A stretch of 64,000 nt of DNA from Nodularia spumigena CCY9414 (GTDB taxonomy: Bacteria > Cyanobacteriota > Cyanobacteriia > Cyanobacteriales > Nostocaceae): assembly GCF_000340565.2 (NCBI RefSeq), contig NZ_CP007203.1, forward strand, positions 1,823,545 through 1,887,544, read 5' to 3'. Position numbers and translations under genes: made by a program. Shown piece by piece: positions 43,521-54,361 of the stretch; within the stretch, counting starts at the first letter, position 1, and every line of letters begins with the position of its first letter. The notes under the pieces were generated by a model that made no database searches, had not been told where the DNA came from, and was given only the letters and a program-made list of their open reading frames with translations.

Positions 43521-44888
43521 ATGACTAACCCGACTGTAGAAAATTTAGTAATTATTGGCTCTGGTCCAGCAGGCTATACGGCGGCTATCTATGCGGGACG
43601 AGCAAATTTAAAACCTGTGGTGTTTGAAGGTTTTGAAATGGGGGGTTTACCGGGTGGTCAATTGATGACAACGACGGAGGTGGAAAATTTTCCGGGGTTC
43701 CCCCAAGGGATTACGGGACCGGAACTGATGGATAATATGAAGGCGCAAGCTGAACGCTGGGGGGCGGAGTTATATACTGAGGATGTGACTGCTGTTGATT
43801 TGAGTCAGCGTCCTTTTATTGTTCGTTCTGAAGAAAGAGAAATCAAAACCCATAGTATAGTTATAGCTACTGGTGCAACTGCGAAGCGTTTGGGTTTACC
43901 CAGTGAACATCAATTCTGGAGTCGGGGTATCTCTGCTTGTGCAATTTGCGACGGTGCAACTCCCATTTTTCACGGTGCAGAATTAGCTGTTATTGGTGCT
44001 GGGGACTCGGCGGCGGAAGAGTCTATTTACTTGACTAAATACGGTTCTAAGGTAAATCTGCTGGTGCGTTCTGAACAAATGCGGGCTTCTAAAGCTATGC
44101 AAGACCGGGTTTTAAGTAATCCTAAAATTCAAGTACATTGGCATACTGAAGCTGTGGATATCTTCGGTAATGGTCAAATGGCTGGGGTGAAGGTGCGGAA
44201 TAATCAAACTGGGGAGGAAAGTAAACTCCACGCTAAGGGTTTATTTTACGCTATTGGTAACACTCCCAATACTAGGTTATTTCAAGGACAACTAGAATTG
44301 GATGAGGTGGGTTACGTTGTCACGAAAAATAATTCTGTAGAAACGAGTGTAGAAGGTGTGTTTGCGGCTGGGGATGTGCAGGATCATGAGTTTCGTCAAG
44401 CTGTTACGGCTGCTGGTTCTGGCTGTATGGCGGCGATGTTGGCTGAACGCTGGTTATCTGCTAGGAGTTTAATTACGGAATTTCATCAGTTAGCTACATC
44501 TGTGAATGAATTGGAAACCCACCCAGCGAAGAAAACTGAAGCGGAAGCAGAGGCTGGATTTAATTTGCAGGGAACTCGCCATGAGGGGGGTTATGCTTTA
44601 AGAAAATTATTCCATGAAAGCGATCGCCTAATCATAGTCAAATACATTTCCCCTGGTTGTGGTCCTTGTCATACCCTGAAGCCGATATTAAATAAAGTCA
44701 TAGATGAATTTGAGGGTAAAATCCACTTTGTAGAAATTGATATCGACCAAGACCGAGATATTGCGGAAAATGCTAATGTCACAGGAACACCGACGGTGCA
44801 ATTCTTTAAAAATCAGGAATTGCTGCACGAAGTCAAAGGTGTGAAGCAAAAAAGCGAGTATCGTCAGATAATTGAGCGTTATCTTTAG
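43521..44888 (+). CDS. trxB: NADPH-dependent thioredoxin reductase C (NTRC): reductase fused to thioredoxin
   Basis: The 455-residue protein has an N-terminal FAD-binding reductase ([20 protein letters not shown]), a redox-active CAIC (Cys140, Cys143) in the NADPH domain ([12 protein letters not shown]) and a thioredoxin domain in the last 110 residues with CGPC (Cys380, Cys383). The fusion is NTRC, which uses NADPH to reduce 2-Cys peroxiredoxin and some carbon-metabolism enzymes in photosynthetic cells. Start ATG 43521 fits [15 protein letters not shown]. It is not the nitrogen regulator NtrC. It is a single gene. Confidence 0.94.
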   Translation: MTNPTVENLVIIGSGPAGYTAAIYAGRANLKPVVFEGFEMGGLPGGQLMTTTEVENFPGFPQGITGPELMDNMKAQAERWGAELYTEDVTAVDLSQRPFIVRSEEREIKTHSIVIATGATAKRLGLPSEHQFWSRGISACAICDGATPIFHGAELAVIGAGDSAAEESIYLTKYGSKVNLLVRSEQMRASKAMQDRVLSNPKIQVHWHTEAVDIFGNGQMAGVKVRNNQTGEESKLHAKGLFYAIGNTPNTRLFQGQLELDEVGYVVTKNNSVETSVEGVFAAGDVQDHEFRQAVTAAGSGCMAAMLAERWLSARSLITEFHQLATSVNELETHPAKKTEAEAEAGFNLQGTRHEGGYALRKLFHESDRLIIVKYISPGCGPCHTLKPILNKVIDEFEGKIHFVEIDIDQDRDIAENANVTGTPTVQFFKNQELLHEVKGVKQKSEYRQIIERYL

Positions 44889-44926
44889 AGGTTGGGAAGG
44901 TGGGTTGTCTCTATAGCACTACATAC

Positions 44927-45340
44927 TCACTTTCCCTCTTGGCAAACTAAGCTGTTAAATAAAGACACAGAAATAATCGTAGTATTTAGCAAAGTTTGTG
45001 CCTGATTAAAATCAGAATCACCAGTAATCAAAAAATCCGCCTCTGCGGCTACAGCACAAGCTAAAAACTTTGCATCTTTTCTATCTCTAGGAAAATCAAT
45101 TTCTACATTCACATCAATGAGCGTTATGAAGGTATCGATGATTTCAAACCATTCAGATATCACTTCATCTGTCAACTTAAACTTCCGGCGACTTAAAACT
45201 TCTTTATATTCCCTGACAATTTCTTGAGAAACTATCCACTCCCAATCAGGATGAGCAACAATAAACTGAATAACGGCTCTTGGTACTCTACCTTTAAGAA
45301 TGGCGGAAACTAAAACATTTGTATCAACAACAACTTTCAT
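44927..45340 (-). CDS. PIN-domain toxin of a type II toxin-antitoxin system
   Basis: The 137-residue protein is a PIN-domain ribonuclease: VVVDTNVLVSAIL (Asp6), a conserved acidic residue in EIVREYKEVLSR, and DRKDAKFLACAVAAEADFLITGDSDF with the later acidic residues. Its start overlaps the stop of the antitoxin gene upstream by 4 nt (45337-45340). VapC-like toxins cleave tRNA or mRNA; the target here is unknown. It belongs to the putative toxin-antitoxin PIN subgroup of about 137 residues. Everything needed for activity appears intact. Confidence 0.88.
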   Translation of the reverse strand: MKVVVDTNVLVSAILKGRVPRAVIQFIVAHPDWEWIVSQEIVREYKEVLSRRKFKLTDEVISEWFEIIDTFITLIDVNVEIDFPRDRKDAKFLACAVAAEADFLITGDSDFNQAQTLLNTTIISVSLFNSLVCQEGK

Positions 45341-45576
45341 TCTCCTCGTCTGTAAGCTTCTATTTCTGCTTCTATTTCTGTTTCTGTAATATCTTGTAGT
45401 CCTGGGCTAGATTGTGTTTTATCAAACAAATCTTTCAATTTCTTACTGATTTCCGCTTTTGGGTTATCCTCAGCTAAAATAATTATTTCTACTCTCTGCC
45501 CTGCTTGAAAAGGTAAATCAGATAATATTACTTGCCTTGGATCTGTTATGGTGATGTATTTTTTGTAAGCGTTCAT
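45337..45576 (-). CDS. Antitoxin partner of the PIN toxin
   Basis: The start was chosen at ATG 45574-45576 (MNAYKKYITITDPRQVILSD); an earlier frame start adds an unlikely hydrophobic peptide. The 79-residue protein has an AbrB-like or swapped-hairpin-like N-terminus (ITITDPRQVILSDLPFQAGQ RVEIIIL) and an acidic, helical C-terminus (ETEIEAEIEAYRRGE), which probably wraps the toxin. It is translationally coupled to the toxin gene by a 4-nt overlap. Confidence 0.78.
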   Translation of the reverse strand: MNAYKKYITITDPRQVILSDLPFQAGQRVEIIILAEDNPKAEISKKLKDLFDKTQSSPGLQDITETEIEAEIEAYRRGE

Positions 45577-45669
45577 AATTCTTCTCTTAAGTCCAAAAAA
45601 AATTAGGCATAATCCCACCTCTTTCTCAGTCTAGCTCTGTATTCACCGCAAAGCAGCAACGAGAGCAAT

Positions 45670-46005
45670 TTAAGCCACAGCATATCCGGTATGTTGTCTC
45701 ACGTTTGGTGGGTGAAATCCTAAGACAATTTTATCTTTGGGAATACCTGCGGCTACTAATTCGTAGGTAACACCATCTTCTGTATCATCCCTTTGCACCC
45801 AAATTTTGCCATCAATTATGTCAATATGAACTAAGCAACCGTGAATGCGTTTGACACCATCCCAGCCTAAAGTTATCAGTAAATAGCTGTTATTCTCACT
45901 ATCAAACACTGTTTTACATTCAATGGCTGCATGGGAATAAGGAATTTGTGTGTAGGGTACTAATACCTCTTTGATGATGCGTTGATAATTATCTAAGATA
46001 TCCAT
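45670..46005 (-). CDS. xisI: XisI-family protein (fdxN element excision controlling factor-like)
   Basis: The 111-residue protein matches the XisI family: a starting helix MDILDNYQRIIKEVLVPYTQ, then CKTVFDSENNSYLLITLGWD, GCLVHIDIIDGKIWVQRDDTEDG and a C-terminal LGFHPPNVRQHTGYAVA. XisI was described as a factor controlling XisF-dependent excision of the fdxN element in Anabaena heterocysts, usually next to xisH. No xisH lies beside it here: the next gene upstream is a divergent permease, 57 bp away. It is probably an orphan copy. No fdxN element is present in the window. Confidence 0.82.
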   Translation of the reverse strand: MDILDNYQRIIKEVLVPYTQIPYSHAAIECKTVFDSENNSYLLITLGWDGVKRIHGCLVHIDIIDGKIWVQRDDTEDGVTYELVAAGIPKDKIVLGFHPPNVRQHTGYAVA

Positions 46006-46062
46006 CGTTTAGATTCTCTGCTTCGATTAAAATTGTATCTTGCTTTATGCAGGCGATCGCTC

Positions 46063-46959
46063 ATGGCCATGACTAAACGTCAGCTACCGAAATTTTTACG
46101 TTTTGCCCAAAATCCTAATCTTTCCCAAAGATTAATGCTGATAGGGATAGTCATTACTCTATTTTTCCTCTTTCTGGCATTTTTCGCTCCCGTGTTACAA
46201 GCTTGGGGATGGTTGCAAAACCCCAGAGAGTTCCTGTCTAACCCCATTCAAGAACCACCCTCAGCTAAATATTGGTTTGGTACGAGTCGCTTGGGACATG
46301 ATGTATTTTCTCGCACTTTGTTTGGCGCTCAGGCTGCATTGCAGGTAGTAATTTTAGCTACATCACTCAGTATGTTTATTGGTGTGCCGTTGGGAATGGT
46401 CAGTGGTTATCTCGGCGGTAAATTAGATAAGCTGTTGCTGTTTATTATGGATAGCATCTACACCTTACCAGGGCTTCTGCTTTCTGTTACACTGGCTTTT
46501 GTAGTAGGTAGAGGAATTTTCAATGCGGCGATCGCCATTAGCATTGCCTACGTTCCCCAATATTATCGTGTTGTCCGTAATCACACGGTAAGCGTTAAAA
46601 CTGAGGTATTTATTGAAGCGGCTCAAGCAATGGGTGCTTCTACTTGGGTGGTACTATCGCGCTATCTATTTTTTAACGTCATTCAAAGCGTACCCGTCTT
46701 ATTTACCCTCAACGCCGCCGACGCAATTTTAGTATTAGGCGGTTTAGGCTTTTTGGGGCTAGGACTTCCCGAAGAAGTGCCAGAATGGGGACATGATTTA
46801 AGACAAGCTTTAGAAGCCTTACCTACAGGTATTTGGTGGACTACCCTCTTCCCTGGGTTAGCAATGACATTCATGGTAGTAGGGTTATCACTACTGGGTG
46901 AAGGGCTAAATGAGTTTGTCAATCCTCGATTACGGCGCGAAAATAGAATGCGGAAATAA
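46063..46959 (+). CDS. ABC transporter permease, DppC/OppC type
   Basis: The start was taken as ATG 46063 (MAMTKRQLPKFLRFAQNPN), with ATG 46069 as the alternative. The 298-residue protein has the N-terminal span (LMLIGIVITLFFLFLAFFAP), FGTSRLGHDVFSRTLFGAQ and about five more spans. The EAA-type loop EAAQAMGASTWVVLSRYL and the C-terminal GLSLLGEGLNEFVNPRLRR are also present. This is the second permease (C) of peptide or nickel importers. The rest of the transporter is not beside it, which is common in cyanobacteria. The substrate is uncertain: peptides are likely. Confidence 0.85.
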   Translation: MAMTKRQLPKFLRFAQNPNLSQRLMLIGIVITLFFLFLAFFAPVLQAWGWLQNPREFLSNPIQEPPSAKYWFGTSRLGHDVFSRTLFGAQAALQVVILATSLSMFIGVPLGMVSGYLGGKLDKLLLFIMDSIYTLPGLLLSVTLAFVVGRGIFNAAIAISIAYVPQYYRVVRNHTVSVKTEVFIEAAQAMGASTWVVLSRYLFFNVIQSVPVLFTLNAADAILVLGGLGFLGLGLPEEVPEWGHDLRQALEALPTGIWWTTLFPGLAMTFMVVGLSLLGEGLNEFVNPRLRRENRMRK

Positions 46960-46968
46960 ATCAGGGAA

Positions 46969-46989
46969 CAGTTATCAGTTATCAGTTAT
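46969..46989. repeat. CAGTTAT heptanucleotide repeat, three units
   Basis: Three CAGTTAT units follow the permease stop. They are the reverse complement of a rotation of the TAACTGA unit seen at 59110-59151. Confidence 0.8.
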
Positions 46990-47086
46990 CAAGGTGTATG
47001 GTGGGTGATTGAGACTTGCCATTAATTGCATCAAAATGGCTGTTTTTGCGTTTAAATATGTTTGAAGTTATTACACACAGAGTAGA

Positions 47087-47290
47087 GTGAAAGATAATAT
47101 TTCTTTAATTGCGGCTGCTACTGGCGGGTTTATGTTATCTGTCGCGTTGTCCGGCTTGTTACGGGGTACACCGATGACAGCTTGGCAGTTACCATTGAGT
47201 GTTCATTCTGCAATGGCGACGAGTTCACAGGTTGTTGTCAAAGAATCAGAAAAATCAGATTTTTTGGGCAATAAAACCCAAAAAAGCTAA
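47087..47290 (+). CDS. Small membrane or exported protein, unknown
   Basis: The 67-residue protein (GTG start) has an N-terminal hydrophobic segment (ISLIAAATGGFMLSVALSGLL) and a short polar tail. The hydrophobic segment could be a signal anchor. Ribosome-binding support is weak (GTAGAGTG overlaps the start). No family is recognised. It lies between the permease and ROK kinase genes. Confidence 0.45.
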   Translation: MKDNISLIAAATGGFMLSVALSGLLRGTPMTAWQLPLSVHSAMATSSQVVVKESEKSDFLGNKTQKS

Positions 47291-47303
47291 TACAATTTGT
47301 ATT

Positions 47304-47345
47304 CTCCCCTCTCCTTGGTAAGGAGAGGGGTTGGGGGTGAGGTTC
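47304..47345. repeat. CTCCCCTCTCCTTGG...GGAGAGGGGTTGGGGGTGAGG repeat
   Basis: This is one copy of the dispersed palindromic repeat found also near 31430, 33980, 34180, 38060, 39295, 43290 and 43420. It ends 48 bp upstream of the ROK kinase start. Confidence 0.85.
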
Positions 47346-47392
47346 TGTATTTGATTTAGTGAAGCGGTTAGGTCTGTTTTATATGTTTTCAG

Positions 47393-48277
47393 GTGGTTAA
47401 TTCACAAGTAATTGGTATTGATGTCGGGGGAACCGCAATTAAGCTCGGACGGTTCAAACAAGATGGTTCTTGCTTACAATGTTTGACTGTAGCAACTCCC
47501 CAACCATCGACACCAGAAGCAGTTCTAGCTGTCATGGTGGATGCGATCGCTCAAGTTGACCCATATAATCAAGCTGTGGCTATTGGTGTGGGTACTCCTG
47601 GTCCGGCTGATAAAACCGGACGCATTGCCCAAATTGCCATCAACTTACCGGGATGGCAAAATGTGCCTTTAGCAGACTGGTTAGAAGCGAAAACAGGTAA
47701 ACCGACGGTTATTGCTAATGATGCCAATTGTGCAGGTTTAGCAGAAGCTTGGTTGGGTGCTGGTCGCCACTTTCATAACCTGATTTTGTTGACTTTAGGA
47801 ACTGGGGTTGGTGGTGCGATTATTTTGGATGGTAAACTGTTTGTGGGACATCAAGGCGCTGCTGGGGAACTGGGTTTAATTACCTTGAACCCGGATGGAC
47901 TTATGTGTAAAAGTGGCAATTCCGGTTCTTTGGAACAGTATGCTTCAATTTCGGCAATTCGTCGCCGCACAGGTAAGGAACCCTCGGAATTAGGCGCACT
48001 CGCCGCCGCCGGAGATATAAAGGCGTTGACTTTTTGGCAAGAATATGGTAAGGATTTGGGTATTGGTTTAGCTAGTTTGATTTATGTATTAACACCCCAA
48101 GCCATTATTCTCGGTGGTGGTATCAGTGCTAGCTTTGAGTTTTTTTTCCCCGCAGTCAAAGCAGAAATTGAGCAGCGAGTTATGTTTACATCTCGCGCCG
48201 GCTTACAAATTTTACCAGCACAATTAGGCAATTCGGCGGGAATGGTGGGTGCAGCAAAATTAGTCATTAGTCATTAG
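47393..48277 (+). CDS. ROK-family sugar kinase, glucokinase-like
   Basis: The 294-residue protein starts with GTG 47393 (MVNSQVIGIDVGGTAIKLGRF, phosphate-1 ATP motif). It has GVGTPGPADKTGRIA, NDANCAGLAEAWLGAG, LTLGTGVGGAIILDGKL and GHQGAAGELGLI. The usual zinc cluster CxCGxxGCxE is replaced by MCKSGNSGSLEQY, so it probably lacks the structural zinc. It phosphorylates glucose or another hexose in the cytoplasm. Its last codons (AKLVISH) are written in TTAGTCATTAGTCATTAG, the start of the heptamer array that follows. Confidence 0.85.
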   Translation: MVNSQVIGIDVGGTAIKLGRFKQDGSCLQCLTVATPQPSTPEAVLAVMVDAIAQVDPYNQAVAIGVGTPGPADKTGRIAQIAINLPGWQNVPLADWLEAKTGKPTVIANDANCAGLAEAWLGAGRHFHNLILLTLGTGVGGAIILDGKLFVGHQGAAGELGLITLNPDGLMCKSGNSGSLEQYASISAIRRRTGKEPSELGALAAAGDIKALTFWQEYGKDLGIGLASLIYVLTPQAIILGGGISASFEFFFPAVKAEIEQRVMFTSRAGLQILPAQLGNSAGMVGAAKLVISH

Positions 48278-48612
48278 TCATTAGTCATTGGTCATTGGTC
48301 ATTGGTCATTGGTCATTGGTCATTGGTCATTGGTCATTGGTCATTGGTCATTGGTCATTGGTCATTGGTCATTGGTCATTGGTCATTGGTCATTGGTCAT
48401 TGGTCATTGGTCATTGGTCATTGGTCATTGGTCATTGGTCATTGGTCATTGGTCATTGGTCATTGGTCATTGGTCATTGGTCATTGGTCATTGGTCATTG
48501 GTCATTAGTCATTGGTCATTGGTCATTGGTCATTGGTCATTAGTCATTAGTCATTGGTCATTGGTCATTGGTCATTGGTCATTAGTCATTGGTCATTGGT
48601 CATTGGTCATTG
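48259..48612 (+). repeat. TTGGTCA heptanucleotide array of about 50 units
   Basis: Near-perfect TTGGTCA units with scattered TTAGTCA run for about 350 bp. They begin in the final codons of the ROK kinase gene and end in GGGAAGTTACGCTCTTCTCC, the same spacer start seen at 1397. Three 18-bp units AAACCTCCCACACTCCCC follow. The unit is stop-free in all three forward frames, so long false frames (VIGHWSL period) appear. Confidence 0.95.
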
Positions 48613-48793
48613 GGAAGTTACGCTCTTCTCCCCAAACCTCCCACACTCCCCAAACCTCCCACACTCCCCAAACCTCCCACACTCCCCAATGATGCACCCT
48701 ATATATAAGGGAAAATATCCTCAAGTCCTAAGTTAATGTTGCTTAGTACTGTTTCAAAACTCAAAAAAGCGACCTTCTTGAGTTTTGAATTGC

Positions 48794-50461
<1,668 letters not shown>

Positions 50462-50521
50462 TCAAAAAACATCCCGTAATTGTGCCACAGTTTCTGTGGT
50501 GAAATCTTTTGTGCTGTTGTC

Positions 50522-52345
50522 GTGAAAAAACTTCTAGGATTAGTAATATTAGGGTTTATCGTTACCTCCTCTGTAGTAGCATGGGCAGGAATGGCTACGC
50601 CACGCGAGCTATCATCACTTTTGGTTGTTTATCCTCGAAACAGCCACCAGACAAGGGCAGAAAAAATCTTCTTGATTGGTACAGCGCCACCCGATGGAAA
50701 GGTTCTCATCAATGGTAAGGCAATTAACCGCAGTCAAGCAGGCCATTTTGCTCCAAGTTTTCCTTTGCAGTTGGGAGAAAATCTCTTTACTGTCCGTCAC
50801 CAAAATCAACAACTAGAAATTCAAGTTACAAGGCTGGCTACACAACCTGAGTTACCTCAAGGGTTAGCCTTTGGCAAAGATTCTCTCACTCCAGCTGCCG
50901 ACATTGCCAGACTACCGGGAGAATTAATTTGTTTTAGTGCGATCGCACCCCCTAATGCCAGTGTATCTGTCAAACTGGCAAATCAAACTATTTCTCTTGC
51001 ACCCCAACCTCAAACAGTAAGTCTACCAAGTAATTCGGCGGCTCTCACAGGAAACAACCAGCCTACTGCCCAGTTTATCCCAGGAAAGTATCAAGGTTGC
51101 ACCACAGTTCAACAACCTATTTCGCCCAACTTGGGTAACAACATCATTTCTGGTGCTAAAACCATAGATTTGGGGAAACCGGAATTTCAACTGAGACTCA
51201 ACGGAAAGACGATAACTCAACCAGGAACTGGCAAAATTGAAATTCTCTCACCTGCAAACTTACAAGTTGTGGAAGTGATAGTAGATGCAGGGGTAGGGCG
51301 TACAGGCCCCAGTACCGATTATTCCCGACTCACCCCACTACCCAAAGGTACACAGGCTTCGGTGACAGGGAGTGAAGGTGAATGGTTGCGCCTTGACTAT
51401 GGCGGTTGGATTAATAGTCAGGAAACTCGCGTTTTACCAGGTGCTATTCCGCCACGCACAACGATTCGCAGTGTCGGATATCGCCGACTTCCTAGTGCCA
51501 CAGAGATAGTTTTCCCTCTACAGGTTCCAGTACCCGTCAGTGTGCAACAAAGCGATAATCATTTCACTCTCACACTTTACAACACTACTGCCCAAACAGA
51601 TACTATTCGTTTAGATGATGACCCTTTAATTTCTCGTCTAGATTGGCAGCAGGTAGCTCCAGGGCAGGTACAATACACCTTTAACCTCAAAAAAGCTCAA
51701 CAGTGGGGATATAAGCTGAGATACGAGAATACAGCCCTGGTTTTAGCTTTGCGTCATCCGCCAACAATGGGGCGAGAAAGAGGAAAACCACTATCTGATA
51801 TGAAGATTCTACTCGATCCCGGACATGGTGGCAAAGAATCCGGTGCAGTGGGTCCGAATGGATATACAGAAAAAGAAGTCAATTTAGTCGTATCCAAGTT
51901 ATTCCGCGATGAATTGCTGAATTTAGGGGCGACAGTAGTCATGACTAGGGAGACTGATATTGATGTTTCTCTAGGCGATCGCATGGCCATGATAGATCGA
52001 GAAGCACCGGCGATCGCACTTTCCATACATTACAATGCTTTACCTGATAGTGGTGATGCGGAGAATACCAAGGGAATCGGCACTTTCTGGTATCATCCCC
52101 AAGCTCATAGCCTAGCTATATTTATGCACAATTATTTAGTGCAAAAATTAAATAGACCTTCTTATGGGGTATTTTGGAATAATCTCGCCCTCACACGTCC
52201 AACAGCTGCACCATCGGTTTTATTGGAATTGGGTTTTATGATTAACCCCCAAGAATTTGAATGGTTAACAAATCCTCAAGAACAGAAAAAGTTAGCAAAA
52301 GCCTTGGCTGATGGTGTTGTAGAGTGGTTTAAAATTAGTCAGTAG
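50522..52345 (+). CDS. N-acetylmuramoyl-L-alanine amidase (AmiC-like) with SH3b domain
   Basis: The start was chosen as GTG 50522 because it gives a normal signal peptide (KKLLGLVILGFIVTSSVVAWAG); the frame extends further upstream but without one. The 607-residue protein has an N-terminal beta-rich region, an SH3-like domain (VVEVIVDAGVGRTGPSTDYS to GEWLRLDYGGWINSQE, about 250-310) and a C-terminal Amidase_3 domain. That domain has LLDPGHGGKESGA (Zn His), SIHYNAL (Zn His) and LLELGFMINPQEF (catalytic Glu). It cleaves the peptide from MurNAc, which in heterocyst formers contributes to septal nanopores. A deleted paralogue follows. Confidence 0.9.
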   Translation: MKKLLGLVILGFIVTSSVVAWAGMATPRELSSLLVVYPRNSHQTRAEKIFLIGTAPPDGKVLINGKAINRSQAGHFAPSFPLQLGENLFTVRHQNQQLEIQVTRLATQPELPQGLAFGKDSLTPAADIARLPGELICFSAIAPPNASVSVKLANQTISLAPQPQTVSLPSNSAALTGNNQPTAQFIPGKYQGCTTVQQPISPNLGNNIISGAKTIDLGKPEFQLRLNGKTITQPGTGKIEILSPANLQVVEVIVDAGVGRTGPSTDYSRLTPLPKGTQASVTGSEGEWLRLDYGGWINSQETRVLPGAIPPRTTIRSVGYRRLPSATEIVFPLQVPVPVSVQQSDNHFTLTLYNTTAQTDTIRLDDDPLISRLDWQQVAPGQVQYTFNLKKAQQWGYKLRYENTALVLALRHPPTMGRERGKPLSDMKILLDPGHGGKESGAVGPNGYTEKEVNLVVSKLFRDELLNLGATVVMTRETDIDVSLGDRMAMIDREAPAIALSIHYNALPDSGDAENTKGIGTFWYHPQAHSLAIFMHNYLVQKLNRPSYGVFWNNLALTRPTAAPSVLLELGFMINPQEFEWLTNPQEQKKLAKALADGVVEWFKISQ

Positions 52346-52361
52346 TCATTGGTCAATCAAT

Positions 52362-52462
52362 TTTAGATTTTAGATTTTAGATTTTAGATTAGACTGCAAT
52401 CTAAAATTGCAAATCCAAAATCTAAAATTCTTTACTCCCCACTCCCCACTCCCCATTCCCCA
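52362..52462. repeat. ATTTTAG heptamers, inverted copy, and four CTCCCCA heptamers
   Basis: ATTTTAG units (52362-52390) have an inverted partner near 52399-52430 and are followed by four CTCCCCA/TTCCCCA units (52435-52462) that end 3 bp before the next ATG. This is the whole gap between the two amidase copies. Confidence 0.85.
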
Positions 52463-52465
52463 ATC

Positions 52466-53538
52466 ATGCGATCGCTTTTAGGATTAATCATTCTCGGTTC
52501 TCTCACAACTCCCACAGTAGCTTGGGCGCAAGAAAACACGCTGAAGGTGGTTTATCCGCCAGCTAATCATGAAACTAATACAGATAAAATATTCCTCCTG
52601 GGGACTGCACCACCAACGGGACAAGTTTTAATTAATAATCAACCCATTCAGCGCAGTAAATCTGGACATTTCGCCCCTAGCTTTCCTTTGGAAGTGGGAG
52701 AAAATCTGTTTACTGTACGTTACCAAAATCAAGAAATTCAGATGCAGGTAACTAGAGTTGATCATCAACCACAAATACCCCAAGGATTAGCCTTTGTCGA
52801 AGATTCCCTGACTCCTAAACTTGATATTTCTCGACTACCAGGAGAAAAGATTTGTTTTAGTGCCATCGCCTCTCCTAATGCTAATTTAAGCGTAAGATTG
52901 GGAGAGCGAACTGTTAAGCTATCACCGCAACCAAAACAAATATCTCTACCCAGTAATTCAGCCATATATATAGATGGTAAAAATCAACCCATCACTCAAA
53001 TTGTCCCAGGTAAATATCAGGGATGCACGACATTAGGAATATTATCAGATGGGGAAAAACCGGAATTTCAATTAACTCTCAATAATCAAACAATAACTCA
53101 ATTCAGTTCTGGTCAGATTCAAACCCTGTCACCAGCCAAACTCCCAGTAGTAGAAATCATAGCCGAGGCTGGTGTGGCGCGCACAGGCCCCAGTACCACT
53201 GATTCACGGTTAACGCCTTTACCCCAAGGTGTGAGAGCATCTGTGACAGCAAAAGAAGGTGATTGGTTACGTTTAGACTATGGAGGCTGGATTCATAGTC
53301 AAGAAACTCGGATGATTCCAGGCGCAATTCCACCACACTCCAAGATTCGCAGTATAATTTCGCGGGAATTACCGACAGCGACAGAAATCGTCTTTCCTCT
53401 GCAAGTTCCTGTACCTGTAACGGTAGAACAGGGGGATAAAACTTTTACCCTGATTTTGAGTTGGCGATGGATGTTGAGGAACAAAGGAGGTTAGCGAGGG
53501 TTTTGGCTGAGGGTGTTGTGGAGTGGTTTAATAAATGA
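52466..53538 (+). pseudogene. Amidase paralogue with catalytic domain deleted
   Basis: It is homologous to the intact upstream amidase from its signal peptide (LLGLIILGSLTTPTVAWAQE) through the SH3-like region (VVEIIAEAGVARTGPS to GWIHSQE) and into VTVEQGDKTFTL. At that point an internal deletion joins it, in another frame, to the last residues of the amidase domain (FELAMDVEEQRRLARVLAEGVVEWFNK, matching the intact C-terminus). The whole zinc-binding catalytic part is missing and the frame stops at 53494. It may still produce a secreted SH3-like fragment of 342 residues, but it cannot be an amidase. Confidence 0.88.
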
Positions 53539-53588
53539 TTTTTATCACGCAGAGGCGCAGAGGCGCAGAGAGTAAGAGAGTTGGGATT

Positions 53589-53810
53589 TTAGGCTGGGTT
53601 AGTAGCTATTAATTTACCAATGTTATGGAAGTATTCGTTTTTTAAGCCAGGAGCTACAGGATGGTGAGATATTACAAATACAGTTTGACTATTTCTACAG
53701 GTTAAGAAACCTTCTGAAGTTGGTAAAAATTCAACATCTGTTATTGTTTTTGTGATTTTTCTCCATGAATATTCATATCCCTTTCCATGCGATCGCCTGT
53801 TGTTGTTCAA
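53589..53810 (-). CDS. Hypothetical short protein, doubtful
   Basis: The 73-residue frame (TKTITDVEFLPTSEGFLTC, then TVFVISHHPVAPGLKNEYFH) has protein-like composition but no recognisable family and no clear ribosome binding site. It could be a gene remnant; a repeat of the CGCAGAGG type lies just downstream at 53545-53572. Confidence 0.3.
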   Translation of the reverse strand: MNNNRRSHGKGYEYSWRKITKTITDVEFLPTSEGFLTCRNSQTVFVISHHPVAPGLKNEYFHNIGKLIATNPA

Positions 53811-53819
53811 ACTAAACAG

Positions 53820-54323
53820 TTAGTTAGCAATTTTACCTTGTTGCCAACCGTGTAAAATCGGCATAGTAAATAAACCCCAAGCCAAACCCGTAATTAACCC
53901 AAAGGGTGTCACCAAATAATTATTAAAATCCCATAACCCGAAAACCTGAGCAGCCAATTCCAAAGGATAAGCCATCATTAACACACTAGCCAAAGCTGCA
54001 CCATTCCAGCCATATTGACTTAACCAGTAAAAACCCTTACCACCAGTTACCCCATATAACAACCGAGTAACTAGCAACCCCGTAACAGTACCATAGCAGC
54101 GCATACAAACAGCCATAATAAACGGGGATGCTAAATCCAAACCCATATTAGGTTGCGGACAGACATGATTACCCATGAAATAAATAATGTCCGCAATCCT
54201 ACTCAGCAAAGACACATGAGACGCAGCCAAAAAAGGAGCAATAGGGGGGCCAAAAACCATCCCCACCAACAGGAAATCAGCAATAAAACTCACCCAATTA
54301 ACCTGAAAAACTACTCTCTTCAT
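53820..54323 (-). CDS. DUF2085 membrane protein
   Basis: The 167-residue protein has about four spans and the DUF2085 cysteine motif: CPQPNMGLDL, then MAVCMRCYGTVTGLL, in which Cys-x2-Cys lies before a conserved Tyr-Gly. The C-terminal part (LVTPFGLITGLAWGLFTMPIL) is typical. The cysteines may bind a metal or be redox active; function unknown. A CGCAGAGG repeat lies immediately upstream of the start, between it and agrE. Confidence 0.8.
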   Translation of the reverse strand: MKRVVFQVNWVSFIADFLLVGMVFGPPIAPFLAASHVSLLSRIADIIYFMGNHVCPQPNMGLDLASPFIMAVCMRCYGTVTGLLVTRLLYGVTGGKGFYWLSQYGWNGAALASVLMMAYPLELAAQVFGLWDFNNYLVTPFGLITGLAWGLFTMPILHGWQQGKIAN

Positions 54324-54361
54324 TCTTCTCTGCGCCTCTGCGCCTCTGCGTGCAATATTTC

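Noticed and set aside
43521-44888. Reading NTRC as the two-component nitrogen regulator NtrC
   Set aside because: The protein is a flavin thioredoxin reductase with a thioredoxin domain; there is no receiver or AAA+ domain.
48288-48692. Long open frames with a VIGHWSL periodic peptide in the heptamer array (also at 1305-1619)
   Set aside because: A 7-nt unit without stop codons gives three overlapping open frames automatically. No start context, no composition like a real protein, and the frame shifts with array length.
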